A stretch of DNA of 64,000 bases from Dendrolimus kikuchii (GCA_019925095.2 CM034394.1:22926272-22990271), one strand, 5' to 3'. Numbered from the stretch's first letter, positions 42,099 through 51,819 are shown. Numbers and translations are program-made. Notes: generated by a model not told the origin, from the letters alone.

Positions 42099-43259
42099 TC
42101 AGTCAAGTTGGTTTGTGTTCCGTTGTACGCAGAAAGAGCTCACAGTGTCTTGAGGTCTGGCAGCTGGTTTTTGCTGGGTTTGGGTCTTAATAGTTTTGAT
42201 AATTGGATCCCAAACAGGTGGTACTTGCCAACCATCTTCTCTATTGAAATTTGGGTGTTTTTTGATTTCAATAGCCTCACGTATAATTCTAGGTATGAAA
42301 CGATTCTCTTTCGCGAGGATTTGTGGGTTATCGAATCTGATGTAGTGGTTGGGTTTATCCAGCGTGTGTTCACTGATCGCAGACTTCGTAGACCTTGTGT
42401 GTTTCATGTCAGCAATGTGTTCTTTTACTCGTGTTTTTATGCTCCTCTTTGTTTGCCCAATGTATGACAATCCACACTCACAATCAAGCTTGTAAACCCC
42501 TGCATCCTGGAGTGGGATATTGCATTTCACAGGTCTCAGAAATTGGGTAATCTTTTTCTGCGGCTTGAAATATGTTTTGATTGAAGCTCGCCTGAGGATG
42601 TGACCAATTCTGTCTATGACCCCCTTGATGTAGGGTAGGGTAGCAGGGCACCGCTCAACTGAAGGTGGTTTGGGGCCTTTGTGACGTTGGTGTGGAGTCT
42701 TCAGCTGATTGCGTCGTAGAACTCGCTTGACATGCTGAAGCTCTCCAGCTATGTGGTTCTCGTCACAAATTTTCCGTGCTCTCTGAAACAAAGATTTGCC
42801 CACGGTAGCTAACTGACTAGGATGGTGGTGAGACGAACCATTAAGGTATTTATCTGTATGGGTAGGTTTCCTATACACCGTATGACCAAGAGTATTGTCA
42901 GGGTTCCTTAGGATGAGCACATCCAGAAAAGCTAATTTATTATTTGCCTCTAGTTCCATAGTAAATTTAATATTACTGCTAATGGAATTGAGATGATCTA
43001 GAAATGCAGAGACTTTATCGTTTGGGAGGACGGCAAAAGTATCGTCTACGTACCTTTTATACATCTTCGGCTTAGCCGGAGCGGTATCCAGTGCCTTCTG
43101 CTCGAAGTCTTCCATAAAAATGTCAGCTACGACAGGAGACACCGGTGAGCCCATGGCTACACCGTTGATTTGGTCGTAGAAGCCGTAGTCCCACATGAAA
43201 TAGCCAGATGTGAGGCAATGTTTTAGTAGATCTGCATATTCCTCAGGCATGTTATTATA
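42099..43259 (-). pseudogene. Penelope-like polyprotein: partial reverse transcriptase plus GIY-YIG endonuclease
   Basis: About 385 codons are open. Near the start lies RT motif B, QINGVAMGSPVSPVVADIF, then motif C MYKRYVDDTFAVL with the YVDD metal-binding box. This is followed by FLDVLILR and VYRKPTHTDKYLNGSSHHHP, typical of Penelope-like elements. The C-terminal GIY-YIG nuclease reads DAGVYKLDCECGLSYIGQTK, with the conserved arginines in RSIKTRVKEH and a glutamate in IIREAIEI. In this family the nuclease nicks the target and the RT primes from it. The N-terminal half, including RT motif A with its catalytic Asp, is missing. The 20 residues before NNMPEEYADLL come from the flanking palindrome and a SINE, so the reported frame start is artificial. 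It cannot be functional alone. Confidence 0.9.
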
Positions 43260-43281
43260 ATATATAATAACATGCCTGAGG
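43241..43281. repeat. Perfect palindrome at Penelope 5' boundary
   Basis: Arms CCTCAGGCATGTTATTATA and its exact complement, 19 bp each, with a 3-base centre. The left arm is Penelope coding sequence, so the right arm is a fold-back copy of it. Confidence 0.93.
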
Positions 43282-43562
43282 ATTTCCTGCGGCCGGGCGG
43301 CCTGTCGTAAGAGGTGACTTAACAAACCACAGCCAGGTGGTCATTTGTCCGACTGGATGGCTACCACCCCTGGTCTAAAGTATGTCGCCATAACAACCTT
43401 GAGTTGTGTTCCGGCATTAGTGACCAGGTTCCAGTTTCCCTTAAGAGAGTAGCAGCGCATTTGTAGCAACTTTGCTGTTGCAAATGTCCATAGGCGATGG
43501 TAACCGCTTTCCATCAAGTGGGCCGTCTGTGTGTCTGCTGATCTCCTGCAATAAAAAAAAAA
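43282..43562 (+). repeat. SINE-like repeat, 5'-truncated, abutting Penelope
   Basis: Begins TTTCCTGCGGCCGGGCGGCC and ends TGATCTCCTGCAATAAAAAA. It lacks the first ~30 bases; a small deletion affects GGTAGGGCATTTGCC. Confidence 0.9.
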
Positions 43563-43970
43563 TGTTGCATTTTTGTACAATCAAGTATATTCTATTCTAT
43601 TCTAAATACAATGTCTTTTGCCACTTTTCATTTAAAATTAAACCGTTTGATAAACAAACAAGCAAGGTGGGGCGGGGCGGGCGTTTGTGCCCTATCGTGT
43701 AAAAATGTCGTCGGGGCAATAATCGGTTGAATTGAACCGTCATAGGGCAGGCGACACGTCAGCCCTCGATAATTGGCTGAGTGGGGCTCGGAATTGGATC
43801 CCACTTTGGTGGTCACGCGACCCACTCACGCCTCGCTCCTACACTTACATATTAGTATTGCCAGGTGCAAAACAGAAGTTACATAAAACATTTCTCTGCC
43901 TATATTTAAAACATGCTTAGACAACACTACCTGCAATACAATAATATAAATTCTTATATGATTATAAGAT
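43563..43970. other. Linker with a GC-richer patch
   Basis: 43,665-43,850 is relatively GC-rich (GGTGGGGCGGGGCGGGCG, CCCGACGACATTT antisense) with opposing short frames, but no gene or known repeat is recognised. Confidence 0.35.
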
Positions 43971-44425
43971 TAATGTATGTCTTTCAAGACCACGGGCCAT
44001 AAAACTGGCCCGGACATTTTGAGGGCTTGCGTGGGGCCATGGGAAGGCCAATATGTAGAGGCCCCTTGACAAATTTAATGTAAATGTGGCGTGACACTGA
44101 CCGGCGATTATCCCTGTCTACACCATATAATAATGCACCCAAATACAGGCCCCAGCCAGTGTAGGACTATTATAGGAAATGAAAACAAAAAGCACCGGGC
44201 TATTGGGGTTAACTGCTAGTGGTGCTAGGAGTCTGAGAATATGGGGACTATGGCGTCTGCCCGTCGTAATGTTCAGGGAATATGGAAAAATTGGCAGACG
44301 GTGACTCGCCACTCCCTTCATGGGCCCCTAAAAATGCCATAGAAGACAGGGGAAACATGAGTGTGAGTGGCTAAGTGGTGTAAAGAGGTGGGCTGCAGAT
44401 TCACCGAAGCTACTTCTAACGTTAT
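43971..44425 (+). repeat. Unidentified repeat X, copy 3 (most complete)
   Basis: From TAATGTATGTCTTTCAAGAC to CCGAAGCTACTTCTAACGTT. It shares every block of copy 1, including GGGACTATGGCGTCTGCCCG and ATGCCATAGAAGACAGGGGA. GC-rich sequence follows directly and may belong to the same element. Confidence 0.85.
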
Positions 44426-44595
44426 GCCATTTATCACTCCCACCCCTGGAGCTTGAGTCTTAGCTTTAGCGATCTCCACTCCTTGCCGGCCGGCGAAGGC
44501 AAGCACGAAGACGGGGGCCTTGCCTTAGCCCCCGAAGTCAGGTCCGAGGTGTCGCTACTCACCTAAGGCTTCGCCGCAAAGCCCCCCTGCGGATA
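44426..44595. repeat. GC-rich structured segment after repeat X
   Basis: Contains several short inverted repeats (GGGGGCCTTGCCTTAGCCCC; GGCTTCGCCGCAAAGCC) and ends in AT-rich ATTATTAAAGATTATTATTA. It looks like the structured 3' end of a LINE, possibly the end of repeat X. Confidence 0.4.
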
Positions 44596-44772
44596 TTATT
44601 AAAGATTATTATTATATTTAGTGTAAATTGAAATGTAAGTAATCTTTCAATAATTATGTATACCACCATTGCCAATAAGACCAGCCTTTGTATACAGTTA
44701 GAATAATACAACTAGTCTTTATGTTTTTGTGTAATGGTGTATCTATCTTATATTTATCAGAAGATAAATATA

Positions 44773-44914
<142 letters not shown>

Positions 44915-44917
44915 TTT

Positions 44918-45229
44918 GTCCGTGCAGGAACGGAGAAAGAAAACAATTTCCTGCGACCGGGCGGCCTGTCGTAAGAGGCGACTTAACAACCCACAGCCAT
45001 GTGGTAGGGCATTTGCCCGACTGGATGGCTACCACCCCTGGTCTAAAGTATGTCGCCATAACAACCTTGAGTTGTGTTCCGGCATTAGTGACAAAGTTCC
45101 AGTTTCCCTTAAGAGAGCAGCAGCGCATTTGTAGCAACTTTGCTGTTGTAAATGTCCATAGGCGATGGTAACCGCTTTCCATCAAGTTAGCCGTCTGCCT
45201 GCCTGCTGATCTCCTGCAATAAAAAAAGA
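44918..45229 (+). repeat. SINE-like repeat, full length
   Basis: Starts TGTCCGTGCAGGAACGGAGA at the edge of the (AT)n tract and ends CTGATCTCCTGCAATAAAAA. The family frame is open through to [20 protein letters not shown]. Confidence 0.93.
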
Positions 45230-46365
45230 AGACATTCTATTCAGTTAAAAGAAATGTCGTGGTGGCATAAATTGTATATGCTGCGATCATTAATATAAAT
45301 GTCATAGGAGTTTTAAAATAATGCATGTAAAAGTAAAGCTAGGTGAAAAAGAAATATAACTGTGAGAAGCAGTTTATGGTGTAACTGGTAACGAATGTTG
45401 GAAAGCAATAATACTTAAGATAAAAAAGGCATATTGTACCTCTTGAAATTGCCCTATCTTGAAATAGTTAAGAAAAAACCAAGCTACAGAAATAGCATCT
45501 CAGCATATTATTTTAGAGCTATGCTCAGTCATAAATAAATACTTGAATTTAACGTTACAAACTATTATTTTAATTTAATTGTATTTATTATTTGATCGAG
45601 AATATAGTAAATTTCTATTACACTAAAACAATTTTCTACAAAGAAAAAAAATATAAAAGAAAGAACATTTATTTTTACGAGTAACAATTAAAGCAAAATA
45701 ACACAGTAATAAGATAATAAATAATTATGGAAAAAACATACATCATTAATTATTTTTCTGTGTACCGTAACTTTAAAAAAATATTGAGTTTAGATGTACA
45801 ATCAGAATTTAGAGAAATACTTAAAAATCAAGACATATACGAATGTTAATAATTCTTACATATGGTAACACTGCTTACATGCAATCGTTTTTATACGTTA
45901 TTCATTGTTTTGAATTAGCTTTTCTCTTTTTATTACTGTGCTTCTGTCGGTCAATACAAATCAATAGTATATGAGGAGGGTAAGACCCGAACATATTAAA
46001 TTAACTTTCTATACATGATATCTAAGGTCAGGTAGTCTGTAAAAAATATTAATCAGATAAAAGCAGTCGTTGGAAACGTTTGATGCGCATCTATCTGTCC
46101 CAAAAAAATAGGCAAAAAGCCCACGAACTGTCGATGAATCTGTAGTGATGACAAACGTCTACTGGCTTTGTTATTTAACCATAGAACTATGAGTTCAAAA
46201 ATTGCTCAATGTATTTTGTCCATACCAATTTTCGTTTTGTATTTTTAAGGTAACCTCAACTTTTTTCACAATGTTCTATTTCATACTTCAAAAGTTAGAA
46301 GGATACCTAGACGCAATTTTACAACTTTGAAGGCAACGCCTCTCCACATTTTGATCTCAAGATCT
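45230..46365. other. AT-rich stretch, no feature seen
   Basis: About 1.1 kb of AT-rich DNA with neither recurring repeats nor plausible genes. Confidence 0.5.
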
Positions 46366-46369
46366 CAAA

Positions 46370-47227
46370 CACGTTGACTCGCGGGCGCGGTGGCGGGCGC
46401 GGACACGAAATAACAAACATATGGCGTAATATCCAAGTGTTCACGTTGCGAAATGTACGCGCGGTCTAAGTAGCGGGCAAGATAGCGACTGGCGCGCGCG
46501 TTTCGCTCGCGGCAATATCAAACGTATGAGTTGTATGCGTGTGTTCACGTCGAACTAGCGGCGAAGCGCGCGATTCACTCGCGACATCAGGTAAGTTCAA
46601 CCAGTATGAACGACAGAGTACTTTATATATACGGGTATAGAGTCAACAGTCATAATATATATATATTAACACACTTTATCGGTATACGACACAATACAAC
46701 GGCAAAAACCGTCTAGGGCGTCCAGTATTATTTTGATTTTTATATTAGACTTTTTTTTTTAAACTCACCTTATAGTTACAAATAGTCGTTCTTCGGGCTT
46801 TATGCTTTTATGAAAATTTGTGTCTTCTTTTGAAATCTCACTCCTTATTGAATTCAATACGTAATCAAAATAGTTAACAGTCATCCTGGTATATCCAAAA
46901 AATCTTGAAGGATGATCTCTCAAATTACTATATAAAGTATGAAATTTACCATACCGTCCTCTTTCTTTATTAAATTCGTGCACACCAATTCTAATTTTTA
47001 TCATCTCCCACTTTAGATATGAATTTTCAGTTAAAAATAAACATCGTCGTCCATATTTTCTATCTCTGAAAACACAAAACTCGCGCAAACGCCTGGCGGC
47101 CATTGTGGAAACGAACTCGCAACGTCTACCGCGCCCGCGCCCGCTACCGCACCCGCCGCCGCGCCTGCTACTGCGCCCGCCGCCGCGCCCGCTACCGCGC
47201 CCGCCACCGCGCCCGCGAGTCAACGTG
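46370..47227. mobile_element. PIF/Harbinger transposon derivative with perfect 33-bp TIRs (858 bp)
   Basis: The first and last 33 bases (46,370-46,402; 47,195-47,227) are exact inverted copies; each starts CACGTTGACTCGCGGGCGCG. Inside the right end, GCCCGC/TACCGC units recur in tandem. The element encodes the first exon of a Harbinger-type transposase on the minus strand but lacks the catalytic DDE part, so it is an internally deleted derivative. The flanks are AAA and AAT, so a 3-bp duplication is uncertain. Confidence 0.85.
46769..47103 (-). CDS. PIF/Harbinger transposase (HARBI1-like), first coding exon only
   Basis: From MAARRLREFCVF the exon encodes 111 codons. The segment YGKFHTLYSNLRDHPSRFF, then RMTVNYFDYVLNSI and SIKPEERLFVTIR, is the N-terminal region of PIF/Harbinger transposases and their HARBI1 host relatives (the ...F..Y.RMS...FD.LL......I.K.DT..R..I...E.LA.TLR block). 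The exon ends TAAG|GTGAGT, a consensus splice donor, and translation would stop two codons later without splicing. No second exon with DDE residues exists within the element. A longer frame upstream adds ~40 residues of R-G-G-G repeats translated from the terminal repeat; I prefer the internal ATG because the upstream part is the transposon end. In an autonomous relative the protein would cut at the TIRs. Confidence 0.8.
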
Positions 47228-47324
47228 AATGAACACTAATAATACTCCATACTCCATACTACTGTGTACGTACATTGAAAAAAAAATGAAATATTAATTA
47301 CATGTACTGCGGTTACTCTTAATT

Positions 47325-47638
47325 TTTTGGTGCGTGATTTCAGCAAACAGGCAGACGGTCCACCTGATGGAAAGCGGTTACCGTCACCTATGAACATTTG
47401 TAACACCAAAGATGCTACGAATGTGCTGCCGCTCGCGAAAGGCAGACTGAAACTTGGACACTAATGCACGAACACAACTTAAGGTTGTTATGACGGCATA
47501 CTCTAGACCAGTGTGGTTGCCATCCAAACGGGCAAATGCCCTACCACCTGGCTGTGGGTTGTTTTATCGCCTTTTAGGAGGCCGCGGACAGGCCGCCCGG
47601 CCGCAAGAAATTCTTTTTCCGTTCCTGCACAGATGCGA
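47325..47638 (-). repeat. SINE-like repeat with a 14-base insertion
   Basis: Left TGATTTCAGCAAACAGGCAG, right CCGTTCCTGCACAGATGCGA. A GGAGGCCGCGGACA insertion duplicates part of the AGGCCGCCCGGCCG block. Confidence 0.88.
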
Positions 47639-47689
47639 ATTTATACTGATGGTTGTTTCAACGTTTTACTGCATGATTATGCAGTGAGT

Positions 47690-47885
47690 AGCCTTCGAAT
47701 AAACGACCACTTTGTATCTAATCGTATTCATATAAATCCTAGTGTCTGCGAATACGGACAAGCAAACGGTGCTTCCACTTTTATAATACGTACCGCTGAA
47801 GAGTGGAATTCTTTACCGTCGCCTGTTTTTCTTGAAACATATAATTTAGGTGTTTTCAAGCCTTGCGTGCGGTATTTATTTATTA
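47690..47885 (+). pseudogene. Jockey/CR1-like LINE C-terminal fragment
   Basis: The plus strand reads DHFVSNRIHINPSVCEYGQA then [16 protein letters not shown] and LETYNLGVFKPCV. It is the same C-terminal block as at 12.1 kb (minus). Confidence 0.82.
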
Positions 47886-47926
47886 TACAATTTTTGGATG
47901 ACTATCAGCTATTCACATTATAATAA

Positions 47927-48375
47927 TGTTACATGCCGATAAGTGAATACACACCTGGTTTATTACCTTTCCCGCATTTGAGTTTTTTTTGTTTACTTTG
48001 TGTTTAAAATTTGCAATGAGACAATAGCCTATTGTTATTGTACTTCTTTATGGCCGCAAGTGTGCGGATTACGGTTTCTCAGACACTTTAGTCCACGCGG
48101 TCTATTGTTGTATTATACAATTTAGTATAAATGATGCCCGAACGGGGGGGGGGGGGGGTGAAGTAGACAAGCAACGAGTACGATACTAGCAAGACGTGTG
48201 TACATTCGACAAGCTATATAGTGACGGACTTTACACGTGTTATTGAATCGTGCAGTTTGCACTGGTTGTAGTTGTATTTGTACCTGTGTTATACGTGTTT
48301 GTATACTTCTAAGTTCTAACAAATTGTATAGTAAATTCCAACGGCATTTTAATGCGAGTCCTGTAGCTTGTAATA
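47927..48375 (+). mobile_element. Solo LTR, ATAT family (copy 7)
   Basis: Starts TGTTACATGCCGATAAGTGA and ends GTAGCTTGTAATA. ATAA is duplicated on both sides, a one-base variant of the usual ATAT. It contains a (G)n expansion in the GCCCGAACGGGG block. Confidence 0.85.
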
Positions 48376-48379
48376 ATAA

Positions 48380-48590
48380 AAACACATTAGCGATAGTGAG
48401 CTATTATTAATATCACTACAGATAGAAATAAATTAAGATATCTAATCATAAATCAAAGAACAAACAAACAAAAACAACAGAGAAAAAAATAGCAACTTAA
48501 ACATGAATAATTAATCTAACATACTAAGATAATCTGCTGATTACACACTAAAGAACTCAAGTAGAATTAGTTTTATTATTTATTATTATT
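48380..48590. other. Linker between LTR copy 7 and the intact RTE
   Basis: AT-rich sequence ending in the (TTA)n-like target that the RTE duplicated. Confidence 0.5.
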
Positions 48591-48600
48591 ATTTATTATT

Positions 48601-51600
48601 GGGGGTCATGTCAGAAGCATGCTCGTCGCGATCCCCGCTGGCCCAGAGGGCCACAATTCTGACCAGAATTCACCGGCGTGCAGTGCACGATAGGGTGTCC
48701 CCCGCAGGCGACGCTCACCGATGCGCCCCCGTCGGTGTGAATTCTCGCGCATGCGGCGAAGGGGGCCGCCACCCTTCACGCAGCGCCAAACCTGGCGGGT
48801 CGAGAGGAGCAGAGTGCCGTATAGGCACGTGGAATGTGAGAGGTGGGATGAAAGATAAGATGGACGAAATGATTGATATAATGAATGAGAGAAGCCTGGA
48901 TGCCTTATGTCTGACAGAGACAAAGCGGAAGGGGTGCGACGTCGATGACCTCCCCGGTGGCATGCTTGCTCTGTGGTCCGGCGTGGACCTGGACGAGCGT
49001 GCGAGTGGGGGGGTAGGCGTCTTACTCTCATCCCGCTTTGTGTCTGGAGTAAAAGCTTATTGTCTGGTGAACCCGAGACTTCTCTGGGTCCGCCTAAAAC
49101 TGGGGATCACGCGAGTTTTTCTGGTCGCAGCTTATGCTCCCGTCAGCTCAGCGGATCCCCAAGAACTCGAGAAGTTTTGGGAGTCTGTGAGAGAAATTCT
49201 GGATCTGGCTGAAGGGAACGAAAGACTAATTATGTGTGGTGATCTTAATGGCTGGGTGGGGACCAAACGAGACGGCCTTGAGGCTGTCCTTGGACCCTAT
49301 GGTGACAAGAGAGTGAACGATGCTGGTAGGCCAATCATAGACGTATGCATGGAAAGAAACTTGCTTGTGTCGAACACCCTATTCCATCATAAGGATATTC
49401 ACACGTATACATGGAGAATGAATGATCAGAAAAGTATGATTGATCTGATTTTAATTGATAGTCGCCTCCGAAACAGAATAATGGATACAAGAGCCTACAG
49501 AGGCCCCACTCTTGAAACGGACCACTACCTGGTGATAAGCCGGTTTGTGGGCCTTTTCAAGAAGTGGAGACACTGGCGAGTGCGTACCAATTTCGGGGAG
49601 CTTGAAAGAATAAAGTGTGAAAAATTGGAAGATGTTAGTGTAAGGAGTATGTATGCGCGCCTAGTCGAAGAAAGGCTTGCAAAAGCGGACTTCTCCGACT
49701 TAGATGTGGATAATGACTGGGATAGTATGAAAGAAAGTATAGTGGAAAGCGCAAAAGAAGCATGTGGATGCGCGAAGAGGCACATAACAACGAAAGGTGA
49801 TGAATGGTGGGACGCGGATGTTAAATCCAGCGTAGAGAGAAAGAGAAAAGCCTGGCTGGATTATGTTGCTTCCTTGCAACAGAATGACAGTATGAAAGAG
49901 ATGCAGAAAGAAATTTATCGCCTCTGCAAGAATGAAACCAAAGCTTTAGTGAAAGAGAAGCGTGAAAGAATAAAATTGAAAGAAGAAGAGAAGCTGACGG
50001 AGAACTTCGAGGCGAATACCAAACTCTTTTGGAGAGAGGTTAAGAAGTCTCGGGGTTGTTCGTCAGCTTCCAGAACGGAAAGAATAAAATCTAAAGCAGG
50101 GGACGTTCTTGCTAACCCACAAGAGGTATTAGCGCGATGGAGTGAATATTTTAGAGAAATGTATGATAATATCGCGGATGCTGGTACCACGACTGAGTCT
50201 GTGACCGACTCCGAGGAGTCAGCATCCGAGATCACTTTGGAAGAGATCGAATGGTCGATAAGAAGTCTGAAAAATGGAAAGGCAGTAGGAATCGATAGTG
50301 TGTCTGCTGAGATGATCAAATATGGTGGAACCTGCGTCCGGGACGCTTTCCTGTCCTTATGCAACTTGTGCTGGAGGACGGGAAAGGTTCCCAAGGACTG
50401 GAGGCGCGCTGTCATCGTGCCCTTGTATAAAGGCAAGGGGTCACGTATGGAGTGCGCCAGCTACAGGGCCATCAGTTTGATCAGCACAGCATCTAAAGTG
50501 TATGCGAAGATTATTGAAAAGAGAATGAGAGTTGTATCCGATGGATTACTGTGGGATGCACAAGGTGGTTTCAGAAATGGAAGGGGATGTATGGATCAAG
50601 TTTTCTCTCTCCGCAATATCGTAGAGAAGCAGCTGGCTATGGGCCGGAAGGTTTTCTGCGGTTTTGTGGATCTAGAGAAAGCATTTGACAGGGTTGTGCG
50701 GAAGGACCTCTGGGACATATTGCCCGGATATGGGATTAATGGCCAATTGATGCGTGCTGTGCAGTCCACTTACGAGGGCTGTATGGCATGCGTGCGGGTG
50801 GAAGGCAGCCTGTCGCCCTGGTTTGACGTCAATATTGGCGTCCGCCAGGGCTGCGTGCTGTCGGCTTTGCTGTTCATCCTATATCTGGACGATTGTCTCC
50901 AGAGAATAAGATTGATGGATGTTGGGGTGCGGATGAGTGATCTAGTTGTAAGCACCTTGCTTTATGCGGATGATGCCGTGCTTTTAGCCGAATCGCCATC
51001 AGAACTGCAAACACTAGTCACAATGATGAAAGATGACTGTCAGGCGAGAGGCTTACATTTGAATGCGAAGAAAACAAAGGTTATGGTGTTTGAAAGAGAA
51101 GAAACCAGAACGAATGCAAGGATAATGGTCGATGATGTTATGCTAGAGCAAGTGAATGAGTTTGTATATCTTGGATGTGCTTTTAGCAGGGATGGAAGGT
51201 ACACCGCTGATATAGAAAGAAGAGTGAATTTGGGGAATAGTGTGAATGGAGCGTTAGGTAAACTTCTAGGCGCTAAGAACCTCAGCCAGAAGGCCCAGCT
51301 CGCCGTACACAACGCGGTGCTGGTACCTACGCTCACGTATGGATGCGAGAGTTGGGTATGGAAGAGAGAGCATGAAAGTAGAGTAAACGCGGTCGAGATG
51401 CGAGCACTGCGCAAAATCTGCGGAGTGACGCTCGCGGACCGCGTTCGTAATACCGAAGTAAGAAAGAGAGTTGGTCTGAAAGAGAGTGTCGGAGTGAAGG
51501 TAAGGAAAGGAATGCTCCGGTGGTTCGGGCATGTGGAAAGAATGCATGATGAAAGAATGACTAAACAGATATACAATGCAAAAGTGGATGGATGCAGAAG

Positions 51601-51809
51601 TCGTGGAAGGCCACGACACACCTTCCATGATCAAATTGATCGTGTACTAGCAGAAGGTGATGTCAGGAGCCTTAAGAACAGACGAGTGTGCATGGCAAGA
51701 GTTATGAATGTCAAAGAGGCAAGTGAGGTGTGTAAGAATAAGCCTAAATGGCACTCTGTTGTTCGTGCCTACCCCGCAAGGGAGCTGGCGTGAAGTTATG
51801 TATGTATGT
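48601..51809 (+). mobile_element. RTE-clade non-LTR retrotransposon, near full length (3.2 kb)
   Basis: Bounded by a perfect 10-bp target duplication ATTTATTATT (48,591-48,600 and 51,810-51,819). It starts GGGGGTCATG, contains one ORF filling the element, and ends CTGGCGTGAAGTTATGTATG with an (ATGT)n tail rather than poly(A), a habit of RTE elements. The absence of mutations in the ORF and duplication indicates a young insertion. The 5' end may lack a few bases, because the frame is open right to the junction. Confidence 0.95.
48608..51793 (+). CDS. RTE retrotransposon polyprotein: APE endonuclease and reverse transcriptase
   Basis: This protein copies the element RNA into DNA at a nick it makes in the chromosome (target-primed reverse transcription). 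Numbering from the TTG codon at 48,599, an unstructured basic N-terminus is followed by an apurinic-type endonuclease (about 74-318). It has GTWNVRGG (Asn79), LTETK (Glu107), AAYAPV (Tyr179), GDLNGWVG (Asp215, Asn217), SMIDLILI (Asp282) and TDHYLV (Asp308-His309). The linker is charged and helical. The RT (about 545-830) has VIVPLYKGKG, AISLIS, GFRNGRGCMDQ, FVDLEKAFD (Asp691), GVRQGCVLSALLF and YADD (789-792). A C-terminal region has YGCESWVWK, FGHVERMHDERM and CRSRGRPRHTFHDQIDRV. At ~1,061 residues from the first ATG (48,608), it is the usual RTE length. All catalytic residues are present and there is no internal stop, so it may be functional. Confidence 0.95.
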   Translation: MSEACSSRSPLAQRATILTRIHRRAVHDRVSPAGDAHRCAPVGVNSRACGEGGRHPSRSAKPGGSRGAECRIGTWNVRGGMKDKMDEMIDIMNERSLDALCLTETKRKGCDVDDLPGGMLALWSGVDLDERASGGVGVLLSSRFVSGVKAYCLVNPRLLWVRLKLGITRVFLVAAYAPVSSADPQELEKFWESVREILDLAEGNERLIMCGDLNGWVGTKRDGLEAVLGPYGDKRVNDAGRPIIDVCMERNLLVSNTLFHHKDIHTYTWRMNDQKSMIDLILIDSRLRNRIMDTRAYRGPTLETDHYLVISRFVGLFKKWRHWRVRTNFGELERIKCEKLEDVSVRSMYARLVEERLAKADFSDLDVDNDWDSMKESIVESAKEACGCAKRHITTKGDEWWDADVKSSVERKRKAWLDYVASLQQNDSMKEMQKEIYRLCKNETKALVKEKRERIKLKEEEKLTENFEANTKLFWREVKKSRGCSSASRTERIKSKAGDVLANPQEVLARWSEYFREMYDNIADAGTTTESVTDSEESASEITLEEIEWSIRSLKNGKAVGIDSVSAEMIKYGGTCVRDAFLSLCNLCWRTGKVPKDWRRAVIVPLYKGKGSRMECASYRAISLISTASKVYAKIIEKRMRVVSDGLLWDAQGGFRNGRGCMDQVFSLRNIVEKQLAMGRKVFCGFVDLEKAFDRVVRKDLWDILPGYGINGQLMRAVQSTYEGCMACVRVEGSLSPWFDVNIGVRQGCVLSALLFILYLDDCLQRIRLMDVGVRMSDLVVSTLLYADDAVLLAESPSELQTLVTMMKDDCQARGLHLNAKKTKVMVFEREETRTNARIMVDDVMLEQVNEFVYLGCAFSRDGRYTADIERRVNLGNSVNGALGKLLGAKNLSQKAQLAVHNAVLVPTLTYGCESWVWKREHESRVNAVEMRALRKICGVTLADRVRNTEVRKRVGLKESVGVKVRKGMLRWFGHVERMHDERMTKQIYNAKVDGCRSRGRPRHTFHDQIDRVLAEGDVRSLKNRRVCMARVMNVKEASEVCKNKPKWHSVVRAYPARELA

Positions 51810-51819
51810 ATTTATTATT

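Larger units (their letters stand above)
41741..43281 (-). mobile_element. Penelope-like element, 5'-truncated (copy 1)
   Basis: Includes a coding half (separate entry) and a 3' non-coding region ending TAATAAAACCACGTTTTAAC. The 3' region carries the signature TCCGACGTTTCGGCCACTTT then TCAGTGGCCGTGATCACGG, shared with the second copy at 59.2 kb. The 5' boundary is an inverted duplication rather than a clean end. Confidence 0.9.

Noticed and set aside
51040..51621. 193-codon minus-strand ORF and neighbouring 122-173 codon ORFs
   Set aside because: They are antisense shadows of the RTE polyprotein, caused by the low stop density of its codons.
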